From: Gnetum montanum
Taxonomy: Eukaryota > Streptophyta > Gnetopsida > Gnetales > Gnetaceae
Reading direction: 5' to 3'
NCBI GenBank assembly: GCA_015680685.1
Contig: MNCI01020848.1
Coordinates: forward strand, 32,935-96,934
DNA: 64,000 nucleotides
Shown here in pieces: positions 24,301 through 35,196 of this stretch. The notes beneath the pieces are model-generated. The model worked only from the letters and a program-made list of their open reading frames with translations, did no database searches and was not told the DNA's origin. A program made the position numbers and the translations under genes. Within the stretch, counting starts at the first letter, position 1. Every line of letters begins with the position of its first letter.

Positions 24301-26215
24301 TGTTAACTACATAAGCAGCTCCTCGGTTTTTAACTATTTTTGTTTTACATTTTTTGTTTTGCATATTATTTATTTTACATCTTCTTATTTTCATGTTATT
24401 AATCTTTTCTAATTTTTTTACAACATCATTCACACATTTGTTATTTCTTAAATATTTACAGTTTCTTATATATATATATTTTTATTCTGGTGTGATTTTC
24501 TAACATTTTGTTAATAAGTGCCAGGCATAGTATAATTTGTTACTTGATGGTGGTATATACTATTTTTTTCTTTGATTGTTGGTGTTTGGATTCTAGCTAT
24601 GAATTTTGTTATTGATAACTAGGACATGGTTTCTTTTTCATGCAACAAGTAGTGAGTCCACAACATCCACTGATTCAAACACTCTATGGTTTTTCTTGTT
24701 CTGGAAATATACAATTCCTTTTTCATTAATAAAACTATACCAAATTTGTGACTTTGGTAGTTTTTAAAATTGGGAAGGATTCAAAGGTTTGAACAGGGTG
24801 TGACTTCAAGGGAATTCAGTATTCTTTGTGCCTTTTTGCTTGCTTGGGTGCATGTGTGTTTTCATCGATTTCTTATCATTTTGTGTTGACCAATAAAGGG
24901 AATTTGAATAAGTATTTGCATGGTATGGTTCCCATTTCAAAAGAAAAAAAAAATAATGGAAATTCAAAGCACACCCCTTAGTCAAAATAAATGAATAAGT
25001 CTTTGCATAGTGTGGTTTCCATTTCAAAAAAAAAAATGATGGAAATTCAAAGCACACCTATTAGAAAAAATAAATGGCCTACAAGCATTAGTTATGGGAC
25101 TAGAAAGATATGTTACCCATGCTTGAAGGTCCCCTCTAACTAAGGCCCTTCCTCACTTGCTACTTCTCTTTTCATCTCTAATAAGAAATGGTGGTTGTTC
25201 TGTGGAAGTACTCTAATGTCTTAGGAGGGGTGGATTGGTCTTAGAATGATGATGCGAAGTCACTGAATATTGTTGGTTTTGGTCTAGACTAAGGATGGAT
25301 CTTATCAAGTTATTTAACCATAAAATTCATAAGGGACTTTATGTAAACTTAATTAGGAACTCCATTCCCCCCTTTATTATCCATTTATGCTTTCCATGTT
25401 TCACCTCAATGCCAGTTTCATGTTCTTGATTGATGTCCTAGTTTGATGTGTTGAAATTCTTAGGTTGTTTCTTCCAGGTTTTGATACTTAATCCACCATA
25501 ACCATTAATTATCCACAAGGCCCACAGACTTCTCGATTTGAAGTTATGAAAGGATAATAAAAGGAATTTTCCTACTTTGGAAAGGACCCACTTGCATATC
25601 TTTTAGTTAGGTTAGTTAAGTTCTTTATCCTTAGACACTCTTACAATCAAATCCTTTTGTTTACCTCATCAATGATATCCAATTGTGCACATATTCATAA
25701 GATTTTTTAGTGAACTTTCCTTTTTATTATTGTGAATTCTTACACTTTCTTCAAATATTTCCTTGTGTAGAACTTTTTCAAATTTAATGGATTACTTATC
25801 TATTTTACCCTATTTGTCAGTCTTCCCACTAACACTTCTAAAGGAATCAATCTACCACAATCACAACCTAGTTGAGTGTAACCATTGATAAGACTAGGTA
25901 CTTAACAGCTATGTGTTACACATTGCATACTAATTAGTGATTTTGTTATGATTATAGTGGAAAGAATGGACTCAAAGCAGAACTATCTTCACCAAGGATG
26001 ATGCAGTAGTACCACACAATCAGGACCATTCATGCTTGTTGGATCTTCTATCTTGCCCTTTAGCTACCAAGAGGTGTTGGATGTTAGTTTTATCCAGGGT
26101 GTGTCCTTCTCTTATTGTGAACACCCAATTTTGTAAAGATTGTAGCTTCATATACTTGGGAAGTTAGAGTCTTTAAGAAACTTGTTTCTCCTCTTCTTCA
26201 CTCAAGGATGAGTTT
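24300..26215 (+). other. 3' non-coding region of A+
   Basis: No gene supported. Begins with T-rich runs of ttttgtttt/ttttac units (24330-24490), contains two diverged copies of an aaagcacaccy-tta segment (24960-25075), and ends with a ttatgattatag block (25946-25957), where other elements have an AG directly before the ORF3 start. Here only a remnant follows, so ORF3 appears largely deleted. Confidence 0.55.
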
Positions 26216-26234
26216 TCATTCAGTTGTGGGGGTA
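26216..26234 (+). promoter_or_regulatory. Polypurine tract of A+
   Basis: tcattcagttgtgggggta abuts the 3' LTR start, identical in core to element E. Confidence 0.8.
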
Positions 26235-27104
26235 TGATTAATCATGTTTTGACTAGCTCTGATATCATGTTTTCAATATCGAAGCCTCAAAATTAGATAC
26301 ATGATGTCAAAGCTTAGGATGCAATGTCGAATATCTAATATCATGGGGTATATGCTGGCCCATAAATATAGCATTGGGGCTCACAATTTTCATATAGTTT
26401 TTCATTAGTTTTTGTCATAGTTAGAGAAGCTCTTATAGTTTGTTTCCTCTAGAGTTAGAATATTCTCTAAGTTCCTACAATAGGAGTTTGAGTGTGTACA
26501 GATCTTTGTTTGAACACTGATGTACTTGAGCACAACAGTGTGATGGGAATAAAAATGAATCCTTTTGATCATCACTACAACACTGAGAATAGATTAAATG
26601 TTTTGTTAATGCATTTAATATTCATGCACTTCATTTCACTGTGCTTTAATTAAGTAATTAATTTATAGTTATTAATAAACATAAGCATAACCATGTCAAG
26701 CATACATGTAGCACTTGGTAACCTAGAAATAGTTAATGTTTGGTAGCCTAGTAGTGCTATATGTGTTTAGGATGTGTGTAGAAAGTGGAAATGGGTACTT
26801 GTGTTAGGCTAGCTAGGTAGTAGAATAATTAGATATTAAATTCCTCTACCTTCTATTCGTGTTGTAGGTGATTAAATTTACAAAACATAAAAATGACAAA
26901 AATCATGTACCTCAATTACAATTATACCATATCCTTGAGCTTCACAAGTGTAGTTGGGAAAACAACGAACGTTCTCAATGCCCATTTCACTTCCTAGAGA
27001 ATTAGTGTACTGGAGAACTATAGGTTCACAAAATTTGACTGGATTACATGAGAATGCCTTAGTGATTTGTATGGTTGGGCATAGGGGTACCTCGCCACTC
27101 ATCA
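26235..27104 (+). repeat. 3' LTR of element A+ (870 bp)
   Basis: TGATTAATCATG to CTCATCA. Long stretches match the 5' LTR, with scattered transitions and a few short indels. Followed by accat, the right-hand TSD copy. Confidence 0.88.
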
Positions 27105-27527
27105 ACCATGGTAAGAACCTTTTATTAATGGAATGGATGGATGGATGATGTGGCTCACTATTTAAATAATTAGTCCCTTGTGACTTGATAACATAGAGAA
27201 ATCCTCACTTTACATCTTGCCTTTATTTGTAATGTGTCTTATTAGTAATCAAAATTATTTACAAATGGTTTGAGAAAAAGGCATAAAAGAAATGAAAAAA
27301 AAATAAGAATTGTGAAAATATGTAAAGAATAAAAAATGTTAAAAGAATGGAAACTGTCAAAGAATTGAAAGACATATAAAAGAATGTCAAAAATTTAAGA
27401 AATGAAAAGTATCAAAGAATAATAAAACATTAAAGAATGTGAAAAAGGTATATTAAGAAATTAGAAATTGAAAAGAATTATAAAACAAAAAATAGAAAAG
27501 CACTTATTAATTTCAAACTTAAGATAG
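27105..27527 (-). other. Non-coding region of element B (second part)
   Basis: Resumes element B after A+. ggatggatggatgatgtggc (27131-27150) matches, on the opposite strand, the tccacatcatccacccatcc segment after pol in G (63318). 27260-27500 is A-rich with degenerate aaagaatgt units, the counterpart of the repeats after pol in A- and G. No gene. Confidence 0.6.
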
Positions 27528-28350
27528 GGCATCTCCTCCATGACTTAACTCATGCGTGAGTGTTTGGAAAATGCTCCCTATATCTCCTGGATCATATACT
27601 CTAAGTGGTTCACTTACCATCCTTATTGATTTAGCTTTTCTATTATTATCCCAGGTAATTCTAATGGTAATAAAATCTTAATTGTTTAAGTTCTTATTTT
27701 CTTTTCCTATTGGTGTATGATTATGGTTTAATAGTTTCATTTTTGGGTCCTTATTTGGAGTCATCTTTTGAGAATGGGAATTAATAAATGAGTTAGATTA
27801 TTCCATGCTTATTCTATATGGTTGAAGGTTCTTAGTTAGTGGCCATAGGGTGTTTTTTGGTTTACTAGATTTTGCTCTTTTTTTTACACACATTTGTTTT
27901 TCAATATTGTTATGCACTAGTATAGTGAGTATGTTGACATTATGAACAATTGGTCCATGATTATACCTTTTTCTTTCAACAGTAATGCATGGAATTTTCT
28001 GCATGTGTATGGCTCCATGCATGTCTTTCTTAGAGATCTGAACAGATAGATCCCTCATACTGAGCTTAGCATTGATTATGCTAAGCCATGCTCTCTCCAT
28101 GATAATTGAAAATTTTTTATCATCATCTTTTACATTGATTACTAGAAAGTCTGCTAGATAAGACCATCCATTAAGAGTGGTTACTACATCATCTATTTGT
28201 CCCAAAGGAATGGCAAAAGACTAATCTATAAGCTCCAACTTGATGTTTCACTCTTTTAATGGTGGTATGTTCCATGCTTGATATGTTTTGTAAGAGATCA
28301 AATTTACCCCAAAACTTGAGTCTAATAGAGCTTTGTTTGGTAGATTTGTA
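27528..28350 (-). pseudogene. Protease of element B fused to the pol terminus
   Basis: Minus strand: LLDSSFGVNLI (about 28300-28320, catalytic DSG changed to DSS), GQIDDVVTTLNGWSYLADFL, SIIMERAWLSIINAKLSM, then about 190 residues of linker with stops, then THELSHGGDALS and a stop at 27528-27555. SHGGD is the last block of full-length pol in A+ and G, so RT, RNase H and integrase are cleanly missing. 27798-28205 is open for 135 codons. The same architecture in A- and F suggests a shared defective ancestor. Confidence 0.75.
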
Positions 28351-30988
28351 GTTACTCATAGATAAATCAAAGGAATTCCTAGATTAATTTTCTTCTTAGG
28401 GAGTGACCTTACCTTTATCCAATTTGTAATGATTTTTGTAAGCATGAAAATTTGCATGTTTGGATTAGATGATGATGGAAGCTTGTTGGTAGTAAGAGAA
28501 TATATGGTAGGGGAAATTAGTTTCAATGAAGCTCTAATTCTACTAGCCTTTTTAGGACTTGTCCTAAAGAAAGGAAATTTCTTCATTTGACCCTTAGTGT
28601 TGCTAGTAGGATTTTCTATCTAAATATTCACTACCCTTGTAGCTTTTCTCTACTGTGATTGTGATGGCAATTCATCTTGCATAGTAGGTGGTGGCACTAG
28701 TGGTAAAGGATTTGGATTATGATTTGAAAAATCAGCTACTCGTGGATGCATGTTCAAGTCTGAGTTGATCCTTGGTGGCATCAGTCGATGGTATTCCGAT
28801 GGATAATACTATGGGGTCTAAATAGTTGCATTTGCTAGTGAGATTAGACATTGGACATAGTATCCATAAGGATCTAGTTGCTGATATGAATATTATTGAC
28901 ATGGTGATGGCATGACCCATGATTGATTTTATTGCCACTACTAATAGTACAACTCTTGTAGCTACAATAAGGCTTCACTAGGATAATACATGGGTTGGAG
29001 GTTTTATTGGTACTTACCTTGATGATAATGTAACATTTTGGACATATCTTTTTGAATAAATTTAGGATTGAGTGTGTATGCCCCCATCTCTTGTAGATAT
29101 GCCATGACTAGACAACATCCCTTAGGATGTTCATACATACACATAGTATAACCTTCCTCATCTGTGGAGCTAGTGTTTGAGCACTCAGTGACTGAAACTA
29201 TTTTGCCTTCTTGTCCAAAATTTGTATTTTTCCTCTTATCTTTGCCTTTTTCAAAGGCTTGCATAGTTCTTTCCTCCATAATCTTCAATGCGGTTGCAAA
29301 TTTTTCATCCATGAAATTCCACATTTTCTCTACTTTGGTTGTGATGTCATTTACAAATTTCTGGATTGGTAGAGTCTTTTTCTAGATGACCTAATCTAAG
29401 GTTTCCTCCTCTTGTATATCATAGACTCATGTATCTCTTTTATAAATTGATGGATCTTTGTTATACTCTTTAGCCAATTCCATTTTTCTTAGCTCATCTT
29501 CCTCCTTTGCCACTTGATCAATTAGTCTTTGGATATGATGGGTGGCAATTTTTGATAACTACCTTGGGCATAAACCCTAATAGTTTCTCTAGTTTTGCTC
29601 CATAGCTCATGTACAATGTGCCTAAGTTGTTCCCTTGGTGAAAATTCATGGCTTGGGCATCTGTGCAATAGTGAATATTATTTTTGTCATTACTGCATCA
29701 AGGGTCTCATGAGTCCCTTGCTTCCATTATTAGACTTATTTTCTTAAGTTAGATACTCATGAATAAGTTTGATATTTATTGTTGAAGAGTTCAAGCATGG
29801 TACTCTAGTGTCTAATTGATTTAGGTTCTAGTGACTTGTACCAGCACTCCACCTCCTTCACAAGTGTTTTGGGAAATAGCTCCAATGTTTGCCAATCACC
29901 TTCAATTTTTTTAGGGCATAGGCATCATGGCAAGCTTAATGATGATGTTGTGGATTTGTATTATAGCCTCCTTCAAATCATGGCATATTGTTCATGTCTA
30001 GCCATTTGATTTCACTGTCTCTCACATGCTTGATTGATATGTGGATAGCTTCCTGAATGTTTATCATGCTTCGAGTTGTCATGAGGGGTTCATCATCTTG
30101 GTAAAGTTTGTATGCTCTATTGTAGCGATGACCCCTTTTATGCTCATACCTTTCTTAATCCTCTCTTCGATCCCTTCATCTCCTTCATTCATATTCTTCA
30201 TCTTCTATATTAGAGTGTCTTGAATATTGATCATGATGGTCAGGAGTCCTCCTTTCTTCCCTATCGTAGTCCTTGTTCTTGTGTTATCTTCTATTAGATT
30301 TCACTGATGATCGTGATGAGGCAAATGAGGTAGTAGGAGAATGATGTCGACTTGTTCTCCTTTCATGACTCCTATATGCTTCTTTGTAGGATTTGGTAGG
30401 AATCCTTGGCCTTGAGTCCTACTTATACCTTGAGTCAATAGACTCCCTCTTAGGTGTCTTTGCTAGAGTGAAATGAAGTTGAGCTTTAATAGGTTCTTGA
30501 AGTTTGACGATAAGTGTTTTTGAAGGCTTCTCATGATTTTGGTGGAGTTGCTATGAAATAAATACATCAACATCAAGTTCTTCCAAGATAACAGAAGTGT
30601 TGACTTGCTTCCCTTTTTTGTGTACATGTTTGATCTCCATGATAGCATCTCTCCTCATTTTCTCCTTTGTGGATTCATAAGGTCTTGTCATGTGCTAAGT
30701 CACATGATACCCTTTTTGCATGTGATCTAGATGCATTCCCCTTAAGGTAGCTTAGAGCATGATAATTGTTGCATGTTCTAGAGGTAGGAGTATGTTGCCT
30801 TGTATGTCCCTCCACTTCATTTGATTATCCTAATGAAAGATGAAAGTGAAGTCTAGATTATAAGGATCAATATGAGCATAAGTGATTCTTGTTTGCATTG
30901 GCATCCCCCATTCTTCTTCATTAATGATTCTTTCATTACTTCTTCTTATCTCCTTGGTAGGTGGTGATATATCTTTGTTTGAGGTCAT
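28351..30988 (-). pseudogene. gag of element B
   Basis: Starts at ATG 30988 (MTSNKDISPPTKEIRRS). The N-terminal block NLDFTFIFH is followed by a stop and MKWRDIQGNILLPLE. Then come a Ser/Arg-rich hinge (30150-30400), capsid region (29450-30000), and zinc-knuckle-like CMYEHPKGCCLV (about 29119-29160). A Pro-rich tail leads into protease. Many stops; the N-terminal 60 codons and a 106-codon stretch at 29004-29324 are open. The layout equals A+, A-, D and G. The 5' end abuts the split primer site. Confidence 0.72.
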
Positions 30989-31101
30989 GTTTGTGACTTA
31001 AGATGTTGGTTAAGTATGTGCAACTTATTTTGGATTATTAAAAATTAATATTTTTACTTTGGATTTATGATACAATGAACTTTAAAAAAATCAATTACTA
31101 A

Positions 31102-31124
31102 TCATACATTGACTTGTCCCCTAG
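31102..31124 (-). promoter_or_regulatory. Primer-binding site of element B, left half, split by A-
   Basis: Joined to 38294-38305 (with one TSD copy removed), the minus strand reads TTGGCCTCATTACTAGGGGA next to the B 5' LTR. That is a recognisable tRNA-Asp primer site, cut by A- at its cctag. Confidence 0.65.
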
Positions 31125-31916
31125 TGATGAGTGGTGAGATACCCCTACACTCAACCATACGAATACGAGCGTAACATGCGCAATTCGGTTGAACTCCATA
31201 GACTAAGTGCCTACATGCCTCATGGAGCACTTAAGGTTAATCATTTGTTGTCTTCCCATACTTACTTGTATTTGTCACAGTATGGTTAAGTAAGTTCGAG
31301 GTATATGATTTTTATGGTCTTTTTGGTTTTTATCTCCTATGCTATTGAGGTGAAGGGTTGAAGAAACTAATTACTAACTCTAACTAATGAACTAAGTCTA
31401 AATTAACCTAGCATCAGCATTTGTTCCCACTTACCGTACACACCCTGAACCGATGCAACCATGGCTACCAAATGCTAATCATTGCTGGGATCACCACGCG
31501 TAATGCACATGCTTGAAGCGGTTGTATTAAGGCACTTAACTAGGAGAGAAGGGTTGAGAAATATTTAAGTCCTAATTAAGCATGTAAATGGAAAGCAGTA
31601 CATAATAATAAATGAAATCCTAATTAGGCTATTCCATGCACTGCAAGGTTTATCCAGGAAGTTCTTCTTTATTTCCGTACACAAACTTGTGTTCAGGTAC
31701 AATGTTTGCTCGAATAAAGGTCCGTTCACTTTAGGACTCCTACTACGGGCACATGGAAAATATTCTATCTCTGGAGTGATCAATCTGCTAGAGTTTCCTT
31801 ACTATCTAGCCTAGGATGAGGAAACAAGGGGGAGTCGCCTCTTATTTATAGATTTTACGACATACCATGATATCGTGTACGTGATATCATGGCCCATGCG
31901 ATATCGCATCTCATCA
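31125..31916 (-). repeat. 3' LTR of element A- (792 bp)
   Basis: TGATGAG to CTCATCA; the polypurine tract is on its right. The GATATC cluster (31866-31905) has three palindromes, fewer than in the 5' LTR. The TATA block ttatttatag lies at about 31840-31850. Confidence 0.9.
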
Positions 31917-31936
31917 TACCCCCATGACTGAATGAA
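31917..31936 (-). promoter_or_regulatory. Polypurine tract of A-
   Basis: Plus-strand tacccccatgactgaatgaa. The first 13 bases are repeated exactly at 32483-32495. Confidence 0.82.
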
Positions 31937-32096
31937 AACTTGTCCTCGAGTTCCTTAGAAAATATTGGGAAGGTATGGGATTATTGACTGAATGGAACCA
32001 ATGGGATGACATGTGAATGGATCATCATTACAAGACTTGACAAAACTGGTGTTCATGACAACAAGAGTGAATACCTTATTACATTTACATTAGGCC

Positions 32097-32276
32097 TCAT
32101 TTGGCAGCTAAGTAAGAGAGAGAGAAAGAAGTGTTATCGCTGTCAACGCCAAGATTGCGCCTTTCGTTGTCCATCCATAAGCGCACCATCGGTCTTACTC
32201 CTTGCATAGCTACTTCCAGCACTGCTCCATTCCAAGTGTTCACTTGAGATCCAATCCGCTATTGTATGATTGCCAT
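32097..32276 (-). pseudogene. Short ORF3 remnant of A-
   Basis: An ATGGCA at 32276 follows directly on gtgtgtgtag, a strong splice-acceptor-like sequence. The frame runs 59 codons to a TGA at 32097 with one internal TAG at codon 6. The product (MAIIQ, then RIGSQVNTWNGAVLEVAMQG) does not resemble the ORF3 of B or E beyond the start, so it may be the leftover of a deletion or a different 3' sequence. No function can be assigned. Confidence 0.4.
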
Positions 32277-32482
32277 CTACACACACAACACAATCTTATA
32301 TTAGCAAGGGTAAATGAATCATCATGTAATTAATACCTTACTTATATGTAAGTACATTGGCTAGGTTGTGGTATGGCTGATATGGGTCTGGAGGTATATT
32401 AATGGTGACTACCAAAGGTGTAGGGGTTAGGAAGAAATCAAAAAAATTGGGGCTAGAAGAAAATCAAAAAAATCAGGCCCCG

Positions 32483-32495
32483 TACCCCCATGACT
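32483..32495 (-). promoter_or_regulatory. Internal copy of the polypurine tract in A-
   Basis: Plus-strand TACCCCCATGACT, identical over 13 bases to the true tract at 31917-31929 and 566 bases from it. Confidence 0.6.
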
Positions 32496-32499
32496 AATC

Positions 32500-33963
32500 G
32501 TGAACCTCCAGTAGCGTTAGAATGGAAAAAGAAAAGGAGTAAGAAAGATAGATAAAAAGGGACAACTATTGCATTGATGAAATGGATGTTAAGATGGAAA
32601 TGAAAAAAATAAAATTAATTGCAAAAATGTTAGGGAAAAGAATTTAACTGGTGCACTAAATAGGAATGTTAGTGGGTCCTCCCCAAAGCAAGCTCATGCC
32701 CTTAATGCTGTGACAAACCCACATTCAAAGAGTCTGTAGGCTTTGGAAATTTCAATTGAAACAAGAGTTAAAGTCTTAACCATAAGAATTTACCAAAAAT
32801 AAAACAATGCATCAACCAAAATATATACACTAATGATACAACCGGCAACGAGGTGAAAAATGGAGAGAAGGATGGAAAAAAGAGAATGGAATGGAATCCC
32901 AAGAACAAAGTGGTGTACAGCCCCTTATGTAGTTTATGATTAAAGTGACTTGGAAAATCTCATCCCAACTCCAGCCTCAAACAAACCACTTCCAGTGACT
33001 TCGCATTAATGCATTTGGCCAATCCATCCTCTTGAAGTAACAAGAATGACTTCCCCCAAGAGTCACCACCATTTTGACAAAACAATGAGAGAATGGGAAG
33101 CAAGAGGGACCTTAGTTAGAGGGAACATTTTTAGTTCCATAACTAGTGCTTCTAGCCCAATGAATTATTTCTTCTAAGGGGTGTGCTTTGAATTCTCACT
33201 TTTCTTCTTTTTTTGTGTTTTTTTTTTGGTTTTTTATGTTTTGTATTTTTATGCGTGAGCACCACACCATACAAAGACTTTGTTATTTTTATTGCTCAGC
33301 TTCCTGATGATTGGGTAACATCGAAATGGTAAGAAAACTCAAAAGGAAGACATCCAAGCACCCAAGAGAATGGCCAACACAAATGTATCTAGTTCCCTTG
33401 AAGGCACACCCTTTTCAATCCTTGAGTCCTTCCTTAGTTTGAGAAATGCCTAATCACCGATTCGATAATGTTCTTATTATGAAAGGAGATTGTACACTTC
33501 CAAGTTGAGAGAGACCATAGAAACTTGTGGATGAATGGACGAAGTGAACTCATTGCCTGCCATATCAAAAGAAACATACCTTAGTATCAACATTGTGACT
33601 TAAAGGTAAAAACCAAACATTAGCAATCAACAAGAAAATAGTTCATACCATCCTGGAGAATACTTATTGGGTGACAAACTTATAGGGTGGATCACACGCG
33701 TGCACACACACACACACAAAATGGAAAAGTATAACGATGTTGTAAAACAAAAACAAGAAAAGTTAAAGAAAGTTGTAAAAAAAAATAAGAAAAGTTAAAG
33801 AAATTTGTAAAACAAAAATGTGTAAAACAAAAACTTGGAAAACAAAAACATGGAAAACAAAAACGTGTAAAACAAAAACTTGTAAAACAAAAACGTGGAA
33901 AACAAAAACGCATAAAAAAATGTTGTAAAACAAAAACTTAAAAGAATTGAGGGCCCCAAATGA
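32500..33963 (-). other. 3' non-coding region of A- with a 15-bp minisatellite
   Basis: No gene. 33704-33719 is a short CA run. 33795-33915 consists of about eight units of roughly 15 bases, aaaacaaaaacgtgt and variants, just downstream of the pol stop on the minus strand. The open frames across it are low-complexity and not coding. Confidence 0.65.
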
Positions 33964-35196
33964 TTAGCATAGGTGGCCATCTCCCCCATGATTGAATGGA
34001 AAGGAAGAGATCCAAAATAATGAGCGCCTATTTGAATTTCTAAGAAGTGTCCAACTTCTCACAATTGATGATCTTAGGTTAAGGGGTGGAAGTTGGCGAT
34101 GCTCATATTCCAACGTATCTATGCCTTCATTGTTGGCATGGTTTATCTCCTCACTTCGTTCCATGCATATTTTTCGATTGCTCTTTCTAGTAGCTGTCAA
34201 CCACGGGGTGTATACTACTTGTTGTGTGGTTGCTACATACAGGCATCTTTGTTTCAAAGTTTCAAGGGCACACCTATTACATGGAGGAGATGAGCATCCC
34301 TCCATCTCATCACCCGATGAATCACTGTATGTGATGCATAGAACTTTTCTCTTCTCGATTTTTCCATAAATGTTTATCTTAGAAATTTCTAAGGAAAGAT
34401 CACGAATGCATAGGCATGCGTCTACTGTGCTCAGCCATGCTCTTCCCATTATAATTGAGAAGTTCCCTTCGTTGTTGTTGACTTCAATCACCAGGAAATC
34501 ATCTGGGTAAGACCAACCACACATAGTGGTAACAATGTCCTCCACCAATCCTAAGGGAATGGTGATAGATTGGTCTGCCAGCTCTAGTTGAATGTTGCTC
34601 TTATTAAGTTGGAGCAGGTTCCAGGCTTGATACATCTCTATTGAAATCAGGTTGACTCTGGAACCTGAGTCAAGAAGAGCCTTATGTGGTTCATTTTTTG
34701 TGATTTGTAAATAGATTAAGGGACTCCTAGGGTCAGTTAGTTTTCTGGGAAGGTGGCCTACCTTGATCCAGTCAATTATGGTATGTGTTAACATAATTGT
34801 ATGTGTTAAGCTCTGATTTTGGATTGAAGGGAGCACCAAAGCCTTAATTGTTGGAGAGGCGTGCACAGATTCAACTGCTTCTTGTTGTGAGAGCTTATCT
34901 GGGTTTCTAGTTCTAAAGAAGGATCTTCTCTTTTTACAGTTGTCAGAACCAGCAGCAAGTTGAATGTTTACGGCTCTCATAGCGTGGCGTTGCTGTGGTT
35001 GAGTAGGTAGTTTCCCTTGCATTGTTGGAGTAGGAGGTGTTATGGGAACTACCGGTGGAAGAGGTGGGGATGGATTAGGAGGATGGTATGGGTATGAAGC
35101 GTCTCCCAGAGGAGAAGGAGTCCTCCTAAAGTACTCCTGAAATTGGTAGCGATGTTGGGGAGTTGTGTGACCCATAGAGTCACTTGGAGAAATCAA
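33964..35196 (-). CDS. gag C-terminus, protease and fused pol terminus of A- (410 open codons)
   Basis: Longest uninterrupted frame in the window. The first codon is TTG, so this is a segment of a larger gag-pol frame, not a separate gene. In order: Pro-rich gag tail (residues about 1-130); MLTHTIIDWIKVGHLPRKL; protease with intact LLDSGSRVNLIS (about residue 170), GLVEDIVTTMCGWSYPDDFL and SIIMGRAWLSTVDACL; an acidic/Ser-rich linker; and FNHGGDGHLC at the end. The final block is the C-terminus of full-length pol, joined in frame, so RT, RNase H and integrase were removed without losing the reading frame. The protease probably cut Gag when expressed. Confidence 0.7.
   Translation of the reverse strand: MISPSDSMGHTTPQHRYQFQEYFRRTPSPLGDASYPYHPPNPSPPLPPVVPITPPTPTMQGKLPTQPQQRHAMRAVNIQLAAGSDNCKKRRSFFRTRNPDKLSQQEAVESVHASPTIKALVLPSIQNQSLTHTIMLTHTIIDWIKVGHLPRKLTDPRSPLIYLQITKNEPHKALLDSGSRVNLISIEMYQAWNLLQLNKSNIQLELADQSITIPLGLVEDIVTTMCGWSYPDDFLVIEVNNNEGNFSIIMGRAWLSTVDACLCIRDLSLEISKINIYGKIEKRKVLCITYSDSSGDEMEGCSSPPCNRCALETLKQRCLYVATTQQVVYTPWLTATRKSNRKICMERSEEINHANNEGIDTLEYEHRQLPPLNLRSSIVRSWTLLRNSNRRSLFWISSFPFNHGGDGHLC
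33982..33993 (-). promoter_or_regulatory. Purine-tract motif at the pol terminus of A-
   Basis: Minus-strand AATCATGGGGGA, encoding NHGGD near the stop; one base differs from the PPT core. Confidence 0.45.

Larger units (their letters stand above)
17051..27104 (+). mobile_element. Element A+: near-complete Ty3/gypsy retrotransposon (10.05 kb)
   Basis: Two related LTRs (901 and 870 bp), primer site, gag, protease, RT, RNase H, integrase, long 3' non-coding region and polypurine tract, in that order. Flanking 5-mers gccat (17046-17050) and accat (27105-27109) are a TSD with one mismatch. It interrupts the 3' non-coding region of element B in the opposite orientation. All genes carry stops, so it is dead, but it retains every domain that B, A- and F lack. 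Confidence 0.85.

Noticed and set aside
33692-33989. Two Phe/Cys-rich minus-strand open frames that look like membrane proteins
   Set aside because: They are translations of the 15-bp A-rich minisatellite; no conservation as protein.
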